A stretch of 64,000 nucleotides of DNA from Chlamydiota bacterium (lineage in GTDB: Bacteria > Chlamydiota > Chlamydiia > Chlamydiales > Rhabdochlamydiaceae). The notes under the pieces are model-generated. The model was not told the origin of the DNA and did not search any database. It saw only the letters and a list, made by a program, of their open reading frames with translations. The DNA lies in contig JAJFMD010000007.1 of assembly GCA_021772335.1 (NCBI GenBank), positions 1-64,000 of the forward strand, read 5' to 3'. The first letter of the stretch is position 1. The number at the start of each line of letters is the position of its first letter. Both the position numbers and the translations under genes were made by a program. Of this stretch, positions 7,216-16,475 are shown in pieces.

Positions 7216-8196
7216 GTGGATATCCCACATATCGGCATTGATCTTTTAGGTAGTGACTCCCCTCCAGATATCTTTATCCCTGCAATTGCTGAAATTATTG
7301 AAGAATTTCACGGTAGATTGCGTCTAACTCTTTTTGCGACTCCTGAAATTTTAGCAAAAACTCCCCCCTTAAAACTTGTCGAGCATTGTGCTGCTGAACA
7401 AGTGATTGAGATGGATGAATCTCCTCTTAAATCTGTTAAGCAGAAAAAAAAGGCGTCGATGATCATTGCAATGAAACAACTTGCAGAAGGAAAAATCGAT
7501 TGTCTAGTCTCTGCGGGAAATACCGGCGCTCTTATGGCTAGCTCTAAACTGTTTCTCGGAATGTTACCTGGAATTCGTAGACCTGCATTGTTAACTCTGC
7601 TGCCAACTGAATCTCACCCAATTGCCGTGCTTGATGTTGGCGCTGATGTGCGATTAAAAGCTGAAGATCTCGTCGAGTTTGCTTCTATGGGAATTGCTTA
7701 CCAAAAGTGTCGCGGCATTGAAGCTCCTACTGTGGGATTACTGAATATTGGAAGAGAGGCTCAAAAAGGAACACCTGAATTACGTAAAGCGCACCAATTA
7801 CTACAAAATCTAAATAAAGAAAAAGAAATTTTTATTGGCAATATCGAAGGGAAAGAAGCTTTTCAAGGCCTTGCCGATGTACTCGTCACGGATGGCTTTA
7901 CGGGTAATATTTTTTTAAAAACCGCTGAAGGCATTTCTACTTTTATTTTTAATCAGCTCAATGAACTGATTCAAGAAAAGAGTTCGGAGATGGTGAAAAC
8001 AGTGTTAGGCGCTCTGCGCCATCGCCTGCACCACGCTGAATATCCCGGCGCAGTGCTTGCAGGGGTTGATAAACTTGTGATTAAGTGTCATGGAGATGCT
8101 AAACCCATTTCACTAATCAATAGCGTTAAGGCCTCAGCACGCTTGATTGAAAAACAATTTTTAACTCAAATTAGTACTGAGCTCGCCTCGCGGTAA
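7216..8196 (+). CDS. plsX: Phosphate acyltransferase PlsX
   Basis: A 326-residue protein, the usual length for PlsX, which converts acyl-ACP to acyl-phosphate at the start of phospholipid synthesis. Typical family segments are seen: GIDLLGSD near the start, VSAGNTGALMA, a GADVRLKAEDL segment and DGFTGNIFLKTAEG. The start is GTG at 7216, 11 bases after rpmF. In many bacteria PlsX works with PlsY; here a PlsB-type enzyme is encoded nearby at 9780. Confidence 0.93.
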   Translation: MDIPHIGIDLLGSDSPPDIFIPAIAEIIEEFHGRLRLTLFATPEILAKTPPLKLVEHCAAEQVIEMDESPLKSVKQKKKASMIIAMKQLAEGKIDCLVSAGNTGALMASSKLFLGMLPGIRRPALLTLLPTESHPIAVLDVGADVRLKAEDLVEFASMGIAYQKCRGIEAPTVGLLNIGREAQKGTPELRKAHQLLQNLNKEKEIFIGNIEGKEAFQGLADVLVTDGFTGNIFLKTAEGISTFIFNQLNELIQEKSSEMVKTVLGALRHRLHHAEYPGAVLAGVDKLVIKCHGDAKPISLINSVKASARLIEKQFLTQISTELASR

Positions 8197-8260
8197 TTTT
8201 GCTCTAGAAAAAGAAGCTTCATTGCGATATTATCGATTCTTAACCCTAATGTAGTGCGTG

Positions 8261-9787
8261 ATGAAAGAAATTTTAATCAATATAGAATCAAAAGAAATTC
8301 GCTGTGCCTTTCTCAAACAAGGCAAGCTATACGATCTTGTCCTCGAACGTAAAAAAAATCGACAACTGACAGGTAATATTTATCGCGGTCGCGTGATGAA
8401 TATCTTACATAATATTCAATCAGCTTTCATCGATATCAATGAAGGCGAAAATGGCTTTATCCACATCTCAGATATTTTGGAGAATACCCAAAAGTTTCAA
8501 GAGATGTTCGATATGGATTTTGATGTAGCGATCAGTGAAGAAAATAAAAGCGCTGATATCTCAAGCTTGATGAATATTGATCAGCCGGTTTTAGTCCAAG
8601 TTGTAAAAGAGCCCATTGGATCAAAAGGAGCACGTCTCACTTCTAACTTATCTATTCCTGGACGCTATCTAGTTTTATTACCCAATACATCTCATCGCGG
8701 CGTCTCAAGAAAAATTGAAGATAGGGGGATGCGCGATCGTCTTAAACAAACAATTCGTGCATTTGAAATGCCTCAAGATATGGGTTTAATCTGCAGAACG
8801 GCTTCTGTGAATGCAACGACAGAACAGCTGATTGATGAAGCAAATGAGCTCTTAACCATCTGGCAGCAAACAGTGGAGAACTTCCATAAAGCAAGCAAAC
8901 CTACTCTTCTCTATCAAGAATCTGATCTCATTAAACGCGCCGTACTAACTGCAGTCGACAAAAAATATGACCGTATCTTAATCGACGATTATGAGACCTT
9001 TCAAATGTGCAAACGCGCATACAGTAAATTTTGCGAAGAGCACCCTCTAAAAATAGAAATGTATCGCGATAAAACTCCGATGTATGAGCGTTTTAATGTC
9101 GAAAGAGAAATCGATAAAGCTCTAAGACGCAAAATCTGGCTTTCAAGTGGGGGGTACCTCTTCTTTGATCGCACTGAAGCGATGTACACTATCGATGTTA
9201 ACTCAGGTCGTAGCACACAAGCGAGTTCAAAGAAAGATGTTGAAAGCGCTCTTGTTCACATCAACATGGAAGCTGCAGAAGAAATTGCAAGACAACTTCG
9301 TTTACGCAATATTGGAGGCCTTGTCATTTGTGATTTCATCGATATGCGTTCACGTAAAAACCAAAGACGCGTGCTAGATAGACTCAAAGAAGCGATGAAA
9401 GACGATTCAGCAAAATGCACGATTCTTGGCATGAGCGAATTTGGACTTATTGAAATGACAAGACAGAGAAACCGCGAATCACTCGCTCAAACGATGTTTA
9501 CTTCCTGTCCTTATTGTTCAGGCAGCGGCGTAATTAAAACTTATGAAAGCGTTTCAATTGAAATCGAACGTTCGATTAAAAAAATCATCAACCAAAACCA
9601 AGAAAAAGAAGTCGAAATTACAACCCATCCTAATCTCGATCAATATATTACTGTTAGCGATAAAGAGTACTTAAAGAAACTCGCTGATAAAGCGCAATTG
9701 AAGCTCTCTTTTAGAATCGATGACAATCTGCACCTCAATGACTTCTGTTTCCACTCGTCAAATGACGGCAGCAAGATCGATGTCTAA
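8261..9787 (+). CDS. rng: Ribonuclease G/E family endoribonuclease
   Basis: A 508-residue protein of the RNase E/G family, which cleaves single-stranded AU-rich RNA in rRNA maturation and mRNA decay. Visible parts: an N-terminal S1-like region (GNIYRGRVMNILHNIQSAF), the catalytic acidic segments TIDVNSGR (about residue 310) and ICDFIDM (about 355), and the zinc-link C-x2-C in CPYCSGSG. The length is RNase G-like; there is no long RNase E C-terminal scaffold. ATG at 8261 is preferred; a GTG lies directly before it at 8258. Its stop overlaps the start of plsB by 8 bases. Confidence 0.92.
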   Translation: MKEILINIESKEIRCAFLKQGKLYDLVLERKKNRQLTGNIYRGRVMNILHNIQSAFIDINEGENGFIHISDILENTQKFQEMFDMDFDVAISEENKSADISSLMNIDQPVLVQVVKEPIGSKGARLTSNLSIPGRYLVLLPNTSHRGVSRKIEDRGMRDRLKQTIRAFEMPQDMGLICRTASVNATTEQLIDEANELLTIWQQTVENFHKASKPTLLYQESDLIKRAVLTAVDKKYDRILIDDYETFQMCKRAYSKFCEEHPLKIEMYRDKTPMYERFNVEREIDKALRRKIWLSSGGYLFFDRTEAMYTIDVNSGRSTQASSKKDVESALVHINMEAAEEIARQLRLRNIGGLVICDFIDMRSRKNQRRVLDRLKEAMKDDSAKCTILGMSEFGLIEMTRQRNRESLAQTMFTSCPYCSGSGVIKTYESVSIEIERSIKKIINQNQEKEVEITTHPNLDQYITVSDKEYLKKLADKAQLKLSFRIDDNLHLNDFCFHSSNDGSKIDV

Positions 9788-10796
9788 TATTGAAGATAAC
9801 CCGTTCCTTTTGGCCTTAAAAAAAGCTGAAACTGAAGGAGCTCTACCTTCAAAAGTTGCATCTGCTTTACTCGGTTTTTACACGAGTTATTGCGAATCTC
9901 TTAAAGATACGTCGATAGATATTACCATTTGCATACAAGTATTTCTCAATTTATTCGAGTATGTAAAATCTCACTTAAAGACCCCTTTTGCATTTGAACC
10001 CTATCATGAAATGATTCGCGAGCCTATTGACTATTACGCTTTCGGCTTAGAATTTTTAAGACCTCTTGTAGATCTCTCTAAATCAAAAATACTCGGCATG
10101 AGTAATCTACAAGAAATTGCTGCTAAACTCAGTAAGGGGCACAATGTCATCTTGTTTGCCAATCATCAAATTGAAGCCGATCCACAAGCAATCAGCCTTC
10201 TTTTAGAAAGCTCTTTTCCTAAAATAGGAGAAGAGATGATCTTTGTTGCTGGCGAACGCGTAATCACAGATCCTCTTGCAGTCCCTTTTAGTATGGGGCG
10301 CAATTTACTTTGCATCTATTCAAAGCGCTACATCGATAATCCACCCGAGCTTAAACAACAAAAGCAACTACACAATCAAAAGACAATGCAGAAAATGAGT
10401 GAACTCTTAAGTCAAGGGGGCCAATGCATCTATGTCGCACCAAGTGGCGGCCGCGATAGGCCAGATGAAAATGGCGTGGTGCAAGTCGCAGCTTTTGATC
10501 CACAGAGCATAGAAATGTTCTACTTAATGGCTCGGCGCGCTAAAACGCTGACGCATTTTTATCCCCTTGCTTTAACAACCTACGACATCCTTCCTCCTCC
10601 GGAAACAGTTCAAATTGAACTTGGTGAACAGCGCTCAACAAAGCGCGAGGGAATTGCTCTAGCTTTTGGAAAAGAGATTGAGATGGAAAAGATTGCACAA
10701 TCTGTTGAAAATAAAAAAATGAGGCGCATCAAACGCGCTGATTTCATCTGGCAAAGAGTTAAAGAAGATTACAATACCCTTAGGAGCACCCAATGA
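9780..10796 (+). CDS. plsB: Glycerol-3-phosphate acyltransferase (plastid/chlamydia type)
   Basis: A 338-residue protein that resembles the soluble, plastid-type glycerol-3-phosphate acyltransferase known from Chlamydia and plants. The acyltransferase H-x4-D motif is in NHQIEAD, with downstream VAPSGGRDRP. The start is taken as ATG at 9780, which overlaps the rng stop (ATGTCTAA). A longer version starting at 9720 would run 60 bases back into rng and adds residues with no family resemblance. The stop overlaps the next gene by 4 bases (ATGA). Confidence 0.85.
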   Translation: MSNIEDNPFLLALKKAETEGALPSKVASALLGFYTSYCESLKDTSIDITICIQVFLNLFEYVKSHLKTPFAFEPYHEMIREPIDYYAFGLEFLRPLVDLSKSKILGMSNLQEIAAKLSKGHNVILFANHQIEADPQAISLLLESSFPKIGEEMIFVAGERVITDPLAVPFSMGRNLLCIYSKRYIDNPPELKQQKQLHNQKTMQKMSELLSQGGQCIYVAPSGGRDRPDENGVVQVAAFDPQSIEMFYLMARRAKTLTHFYPLALTTYDILPPPETVQIELGEQRSTKREGIALAFGKEIEMEKIAQSVENKKMRRIKRADFIWQRVKEDYNTLRSTQ

Positions 10797-13660
10797 AAAT
10801 ACTCGCCCTACTTTTGACTTCGACAGCAATTGGACTTTCTGCGGCCCCTAAGGCAAACTTTACATATGTTGAAGACCTAGCAACGACCCCACTTCTAAAT
10901 CCAGATTTTAGCGAACGAAAAACAGCAAAAATCGTTTTAGATAACGGACTGCAAGCTTATCTGATTTCTGATCCTCATGTTGAACAATCTGCAGCATCTC
11001 TTACCGTTGAAGCAGGCTCTTGGAACGATCCCGAAGATTACGCGGGTATGGCACATTTTTGTGAGCATATGCTTTTCTTAGGCACCGAAATGTTTTCTAA
11101 TGAAAATGACTTTGATGCTCATATTTATAACAATGCAGGTCTTTTCAACGCTTTTACTGCCTATGATCGCACAGCTTATCTCTTTAGCATTAACCACGAT
11201 GCATTTGATGAAGGATTATTGCGCTTTTCCCGTTTTTTTATCGATCCGTTGTTTAAAGAAAACTGCATTGGTCGTGAGCTCAAAGCAGTCGATCAAGAGC
11301 ACTCTAAAAATATAGAAAATGATGATCGTCGCGAAATGATGATCTTTAAGGAAACGGGCAATCCACAGCATCCTAATCGCGGATTCGCAACAGGAAATGC
11401 TAGCACTCTGGGTCAAATTCCTCGAGAAGCATTAGTCAACTGGTATAAAGCGCATTATAGCGCCAAACATATGCACCTTGTCGTCCTGTCTAATTTACCT
11501 ATTGAGCGTTTGATCGAGAGCACTGTGAACTATTTTTCTCCAGTGCCAAATTCTGAAAAAGACTTAGAAAAATACAATCTTGCCGTCACATCGGAAAAAC
11601 AACGTGGCCATAAACTCTATATAGAGCCCATTAAAACTGAGCGCAAACTCACGCTTCTTTGGGAACTCCCGAGCAGTTTTTGGAATCTTCAAGGCAAAGC
11701 AGCAGCTGAGGTGCTCTGTGATCTTTTGAAAAATGAAGGAGAAACATCTCTTTATCAACTATTGAAAAAAGAAGAGCTCATTTACAACATTAACAGCGGT
11801 TATTCTCTTTGGGGCAACAACAATTTGCTTTTTGAAATTGATCTAGACCTCACCGAAAAAGGATTGCAAAATCATGAAAAAGCGATTGCCCTTTGTTTCC
11901 AAGCACTCTCTAGTCTAAAAGAAAGTTCAAATCTAGAGCACCTCGCAAGTGAATTAGCTCAAATAAAAAAATTGCATTATCAATACCAAGGCAGAGAAAA
12001 AGTTTTTAACCAAGCGATGCAATTTGCCTATACAATCCCTGATGAACCTTTGGAGAGCTATCCCGAACAAACACTATTTAAATTGTCCTATGATGAAAAT
12101 CTTACCCAATCATTTCTCCTAGCATTAAAACCACAAGATTGCATTCAGATCATTCGCGCTAACCCCAAGGAGATTAATACAAAACTTGATAAACAAGAAA
12201 AATGGATGGGTACTGCTTACGCACTGAAAGAAATGTCGAAAGAGCGCTGCATGGACCTGGAAAATTCACTTCCTCACAAAGACATTGCGCTGCCAAATGT
12301 AAATCCTTATATCCCTATTGATCTTAGCCTACGCAATCAAACAGACAATTCTGTAAAGCAACTTGTCGATGCAAAAGGAGAAAGCGTTTATTATGCTTTT
12401 GATCAGCGCTATCACCTTCCTGAAGCAATTTTATTTTTTCACTTTCAAAGTCCTGCTATCGATAGTTCTGCAAAAAGCGCAACTCTCATTGATCTCCTCT
12501 CTTTAACAATTGATGAAGGTTTATCTGAGCAGATCTTCAATGCAAGAAAAGCGGGTATTGAACATCAACTATCATTTGCAAATCTTAAACTCAATCTCGT
12601 TATCGAAGGATACAACGACAAACTTTCCCTCTATACAAAAGAATTCTTTAGCCACTTAAAAACATTGACTCCTTCTAAAGAAAGCTTTGCTCTGCACAAA
12701 CAAATGCTACTAGACCAATACCATAACAGTAGTCATGAAATGCCCGTTACGCAAGCCTCTCAACAATTTTCAAGCATCCTTTTCAATGATAACTTTGCTA
12801 GTGATGAGAAGTACTCCGCATTAGCCACTTTGAGCTATGAAGAATATCTTAATTTTACTCGTCAACTTTTAAAAGAACTAACAGTTGAAGCTCTATTCTA
12901 TGGCAATCTTTCTGAAGAAGAAGCTAAAGAACTCTATTCAAATGTAAAAAGCACCTTGGAATTTACACCCATTGCTTTTCAAGAGCAAAACAAACAGATG
13001 CTTTTGCTACCCGAGAAACAAGGTCCCTTTTATTTACATCGCCTAACAGAACGCAGCGGCAATGCGGTCATCCTTGCAGTTCAGCAAGGAGCTTTTAGTT
13101 TTGAAAAACGCGCAGCACAACAAGTTCTTGCAAGCATTTTAAAGAATCAATTCACTGAGACATTGCGCACAAAACAGCAAATTGCCTACATCGCACAAAG
13201 CTGGGATCGCGAAGAAGCAGGTCAACTCGCTCAGTTTTTTGCTCTCCAATCAAGCAGCCATCAACCCACAGAAATATTAGCGCGCTTCGAGCTCTTTATC
13301 GAAGACTTTGCGAACAACATTGAAGAGCATCTTTCCAAAGAGGAATTCGAAACAGTTCAAAAGGCACTCATTACCCGACTTAAAACTCCTCCAGAAAATC
13401 TCGGTACAATGGGTTCTCTACTCGATAAATTTGCATTTGAATACAACGATTTCAATTGGCTTGAGAAACGCACTGCAAGTCTTGAAAATCTTAATTACGA
13501 ACAGACTCTCTCATACGCAAAACAGTTCTTCTCTAGAACTAATCAAAAACGCCTAGCGATTTTGATGGAGGGCTCTTATGACCCTCAGCGCGATTTTCGC
13601 TATGAAGAAGTATCGAAAGAAGATTTGCATGATCTAGGGACTTTTGTCGCTTGGAAATAG
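10793..13660 (+). CDS. Exported M16 zinc metalloprotease (insulinase/pitrilysin family)
   Basis: A 955-residue protein with a Sec-type signal peptide (MKILALLLTSTAIGLSAA). The M16 inverted zinc motif HFCEH is at residues 88-92, and the third zinc ligand fits Glu169, exactly 76 residues later, as in the family (HxxEH-x76-E). The length fits the one-chain pitrilysin/insulysin subfamily. These enzymes degrade peptides; the signal peptide places this one in the periplasm or beyond. It overlaps plsB by 4 bases, an arrangement like plsB-ptr in C. trachomatis as I remember it. Confidence 0.92.
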   Translation: MKILALLLTSTAIGLSAAPKANFTYVEDLATTPLLNPDFSERKTAKIVLDNGLQAYLISDPHVEQSAASLTVEAGSWNDPEDYAGMAHFCEHMLFLGTEMFSNENDFDAHIYNNAGLFNAFTAYDRTAYLFSINHDAFDEGLLRFSRFFIDPLFKENCIGRELKAVDQEHSKNIENDDRREMMIFKETGNPQHPNRGFATGNASTLGQIPREALVNWYKAHYSAKHMHLVVLSNLPIERLIESTVNYFSPVPNSEKDLEKYNLAVTSEKQRGHKLYIEPIKTERKLTLLWELPSSFWNLQGKAAAEVLCDLLKNEGETSLYQLLKKEELIYNINSGYSLWGNNNLLFEIDLDLTEKGLQNHEKAIALCFQALSSLKESSNLEHLASELAQIKKLHYQYQGREKVFNQAMQFAYTIPDEPLESYPEQTLFKLSYDENLTQSFLLALKPQDCIQIIRANPKEINTKLDKQEKWMGTAYALKEMSKERCMDLENSLPHKDIALPNVNPYIPIDLSLRNQTDNSVKQLVDAKGESVYYAFDQRYHLPEAILFFHFQSPAIDSSAKSATLIDLLSLTIDEGLSEQIFNARKAGIEHQLSFANLKLNLVIEGYNDKLSLYTKEFFSHLKTLTPSKESFALHKQMLLDQYHNSSHEMPVTQASQQFSSILFNDNFASDEKYSALATLSYEEYLNFTRQLLKELTVEALFYGNLSEEEAKELYSNVKSTLEFTPIAFQEQNKQMLLLPEKQGPFYLHRLTERSGNAVILAVQQGAFSFEKRAAQQVLASILKNQFTETLRTKQQIAYIAQSWDREEAGQLAQFFALQSSSHQPTEILARFELFIEDFANNIEEHLSKEEFETVQKALITRLKTPPENLGTMGSLLDKFAFEYNDFNWLEKRTASLENLNYEQTLSYAKQFFSRTNQKRLAILMEGSYDPQRDFRYEEVSKEDLHDLGTFVAWK

Positions 13661-13700
13661 TTTTTTCGCTCTAACAAAAGCACTATCAATTAGTTATGCG

Positions 13701-13721
13701 GATGTAAAGCTATTTTACATC
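13701..13721 (+). terminator. Weak hairpin after the M16 gene
   Basis: GATGTAAA at 13701-13708 pairs with TTTACATC at 13714-13721, followed by an A/T-rich run (taaaaattt). It is AU-rich and lacks a strong T tract, so it is only a possible terminator between the protease gene and the next operon. Confidence 0.35.
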
Positions 13722-13766
13722 TAAAAATTTCTTTACAACGAACGCCCTGATATAGATCATGGCGTT

Positions 13767-15197
13767 ATGAATCATAAAAATTATCCTCTTGTTGTTATTG
13801 GAGCTGGTGCTGGCGGACTTGTCGTCGCAATCGGTGCCGCGCGCACTGGTAGAAAAGTGCTACTGATTGAAAAGGGACACTATGGCGGTGATTGCACAAA
13901 CTTTGGCTGCATCCCGAGCAAGTCTTTAATTGCGACAGCTGACATCTCTCATGCTCTTAAACTCGCTCGAACTTTTGGTCAAAACTGTGGAGACATTGAT
14001 ACTAGCCTAGTCTTGGAACGCGTTCGAAATATTCGTCAGCGTATCCGTTCTCATGAAGAACCTGAAACTCTGCAAGAACGTGGCGTCGATGTCATCACAG
14101 GAACTGCTTCTTTTCGCGATCCACATACACTAGAAGTGCAAGGCAGTGATGGAACGACACATATCATCACAGCGGGGCAAATTGTCATTGCTACTGGTTC
14201 TCATCCCTTTATACCTCCCATTGACGGGATAGAAAGTTGTAGCATACTGACCAATGAGACGATCTTTGAAATTAAGAAAGCTCCTAAAAGTTTAGCTGTT
14301 CTCGGTGGTGGCCCGATTGGCTGTGAACTCGCTCAAGCATTTTCACGCCTTGGAACCAAAGTCACTCTAATACATAGCCATAAAGAACTACTCGGTAAAG
14401 AAGAACCCGAAGCGCAAGAGTTGATAGCCAAACAATTTGCTGAAGAAGGCATTGATCTCAAGCTTGGCTATCATCCACAAAAAATGGAAAACAGAGGCGA
14501 TACAATCGCTATTGATATCAAAGAAGACGAGAGTGGAATAGCCAGTACGATTTCTGCTGAAAAAGTGCTGATATCAACTGGACGCCGTCCAACAGTAGCT
14601 GATCTTAAATTAGAAAATGCGCAGATTGATTTTAGCCCCAAAGGCATCCCGGTTGATCTTTATGGAAGAACAAATCAAAAACACATCTGGGCCGTTGGTG
14701 ATGTAACAGGCGGACCTTTATTTACTCACGCTGCGGAAAATCAAGCACGCTCTGTGCTCGCTTCCCTGCTTTTACCAGGTCCTTTTAAGAAAAAGATCGA
14801 TCGCAAACAATCCATACCTCGTGCGACCTATACCGATCCTGAGATTGCAAGTGTTGGTCTCCTTGAGAACGAAGTTTATAAACACTATTCAAAAACAAAA
14901 ATATCAGTTTATACGATACCAATGAGCGAGGTTGATCGCGCAATTTGTGCGGGACGAGAAGAGGGTTTTGTTAAAGTGATCGTTCATAAATACAGCAGTA
15001 AAATCCTCGGAGCCACTGTTGCAGCACCAAGAGCGGGCGAGATGCTAATGCAGCTTTCAACGGCGATGCATAACAAGATTCCTTTGCGCAAGCTCTCGGG
15101 ATTAATTTTTCCCTATCCAATTTACAGCTTTGCGGTACGTCGTGCTGCAGATTTATGGCTAACTGAAACTCTTACCCGAATTTTACATCGAAAATGA
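13767..15197 (+). CDS. FAD/NAD(P) disulfide oxidoreductase (mercuric reductase/lipoamide dehydrogenase-like)
   Basis: A 476-residue flavoprotein. The FAD-binding GAGAGG fingerprint (about residues 11-16), the redox-active pair in GDCTNFGCIPSKSL (C-x4-C), the NAD(P)-binding GGGPIGCELAQ, and the C-terminal dimerisation region are all present. The family includes lipoamide dehydrogenase, glutathione reductase and MerA. The substrate cannot be told: no HMA domain and no C-terminal Cys pair typical of MerA are seen. It overlaps a TVP38/DedA-type membrane gene by 4 bases, a pairing that recurs in other bacteria. A second, exported member of this superfamily is at 32853-34334. Confidence 0.85.
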   Translation: MNHKNYPLVVIGAGAGGLVVAIGAARTGRKVLLIEKGHYGGDCTNFGCIPSKSLIATADISHALKLARTFGQNCGDIDTSLVLERVRNIRQRIRSHEEPETLQERGVDVITGTASFRDPHTLEVQGSDGTTHIITAGQIVIATGSHPFIPPIDGIESCSILTNETIFEIKKAPKSLAVLGGGPIGCELAQAFSRLGTKVTLIHSHKELLGKEEPEAQELIAKQFAEEGIDLKLGYHPQKMENRGDTIAIDIKEDESGIASTISAEKVLISTGRRPTVADLKLENAQIDFSPKGIPVDLYGRTNQKHIWAVGDVTGGPLFTHAAENQARSVLASLLLPGPFKKKIDRKQSIPRATYTDPEIASVGLLENEVYKHYSKTKISVYTIPMSEVDRAICAGREEGFVKVIVHKYSSKILGATVAAPRAGEMLMQLSTAMHNKIPLRKLSGLIFPYPIYSFAVRRAADLWLTETLTRILHRK

Positions 15198-15901
15198 AAA
15201 AATATATTAAACGCTTTCTGCCACTAATAATCGTGATCTTAGCAATGGTCATTGCCTATTTCTTTGGACTCTATGATTTCCTTTCGTTTGACATGCTTAA
15301 AGAAAAACATCGCACCTTAAAGACTCTTGTTGCAGAACATAGAGTCTTAACACCTCTGATTTTCATGGGGATTTATACTGTATCAACAGCACTGTCGATT
15401 CCAGGAGGAATTTTTCTCTCTCTTCTGGGCGGCTATCTCTTCCCTCTGCCTTTAAGCACACTTTACGTCATGTTAGCTGCAACATTAGGAGCAACAATCA
15501 TCTTTTTTGCGGCTAGAACAGCTGTCGGAGATTGGCTGCGCAATAAAGCAGGATCTAAGTTACAAAAGATGAGAGAAGGTTTTGAAAAAAATTCGATTAG
15601 TTACATGCTTTTCTTACGACTCGCCCCCATTTTCCCTTTCTGGCTCGTTAATATCGCGCCCGCTTTCTTTGGAATCCCTATAATGACCTATATCTGGACA
15701 ACCTTTGTTGGAATTGCTCCTGGAGCTTTTGTCTTTACTCAAGCGGGTTCTGGCATAGAAACAATTTTAGATTCACAGGAAGAATTTTCTCTCAACACTA
15801 TTTTCAATGTGAAAATCCAAATTGCCTTGATCTGTCTCGCTATTTTTGCTCTAATGCCTGTCATCATTAAAGCATGGAAAAAACATCGTGATCGACAGTA
15901 A
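15194..15901 (+). CDS. TVP38/TMEM64 (DedA/SNARE-associated) membrane protein
   Basis: A 235-residue integral membrane protein. The central family segment FAARTAVGDWL is present, and the pattern of hydrophobic stretches fits about five to six membrane segments. These proteins are linked to lipid scrambling and membrane homeostasis. It lies inside a tightly overlapping operon: 4 bases shared with the flavoprotein before it and 14 bases with the phosphatidyltransferase after it, which suggests a joint role in lipid metabolism or membrane redox state. Confidence 0.85.
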   Translation: MKKYIKRFLPLIIVILAMVIAYFFGLYDFLSFDMLKEKHRTLKTLVAEHRVLTPLIFMGIYTVSTALSIPGGIFLSLLGGYLFPLPLSTLYVMLAATLGATIIFFAARTAVGDWLRNKAGSKLQKMREGFEKNSISYMLFLRLAPIFPFWLVNIAPAFFGIPIMTYIWTTFVGIAPGAFVFTQAGSGIETILDSQEEFSLNTIFNVKIQIALICLAIFALMPVIIKAWKKHRDRQ

Positions 15902-16475
15902 TTACCGCACGGCTTATCAAAGATTTTTTATAGAACCGCTATTAAATTTTTCATGGTTTGCCTCACTCTCACCCCATCTTATCACTCTAATTGGCTGTAT
16001 CAGCGGTATCGCAATAGTGCCTCTGCTCTATTTTCATCACAACCTCCTCGCTTTTTGCTTTCTTCTTTTCTCTGGATATTGCGATACACTAGATGGAAGC
16101 TTAGCTCGCATACAAAAGAAAAGCTCTCCTAAAGGAGCTGTTCTCGATATCTATTGTGATCGTATCGTTGAACTTAGTGTAATCACGGGACTCTACCTCT
16201 ATGCTCCTATGGAAAGAGCTCCCTATATACTTTTGATGCTTGGATCTGTTTTACTTTGCATCACAGCCTTTCTCGTTGTTGGCATCTTTACAGAAAACCA
16301 ATCGCAAAAAAGTTTTTATTATTCTTGTGCATTAATAGAACGTACTGAAGCCTTTATCTTTTTTGCAACTATGATTCTTATCCCTAAAATTTTCATGCCT
16401 TTGGCTTTACTTTTTTTTCTTTTAGTCACATTATCAAGCTTAATTCATTTAAAGGGTTACATGCGCTATGGGTAG
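15888..16475 (+). CDS. CDP-alcohol phosphatidyltransferase family protein
   Basis: A 195-residue membrane protein starting at GTG 15888. The CDP-alcohol phosphatidyltransferase signature D-x2-DG-x2-AR-x8/9-G-x3-D-x3-D is intact in the segment from DTLDGSLAR to DIYCDR. The family transfers a phosphatidyl group from CDP-diacylglycerol to an alcohol (glycerol phosphate, inositol, serine and so on). Which alcohol is used is not visible. It overlaps both neighbours, so translation is probably coupled. Confidence 0.85.
   Translation: MIDSNYRTAYQRFFIEPLLNFSWFASLSPHLITLIGCISGIAIVPLLYFHHNLLAFCFLLFSGYCDTLDGSLARIQKKSSPKGAVLDIYCDRIVELSVITGLYLYAPMERAPYILLMLGSVLLCITAFLVVGIFTENQSQKSFYYSCALIERTEAFIFFATMILIPKIFMPLALLFFLLVTLSSLIHLKGYMRYG

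Noticed and set aside
9720-9779. Longer N-terminus for plsB
   Set aside because: The extra residues lie inside rng in another frame, resemble nothing in the family, and ATG at 9780 gives the typical overlap and length.
13767-15197. True mercuric reductase
   Set aside because: No N-terminal metal-binding domain, no C-terminal vicinal Cys pair, and no mer operon genes; only the general disulfide-reductase family is supported.
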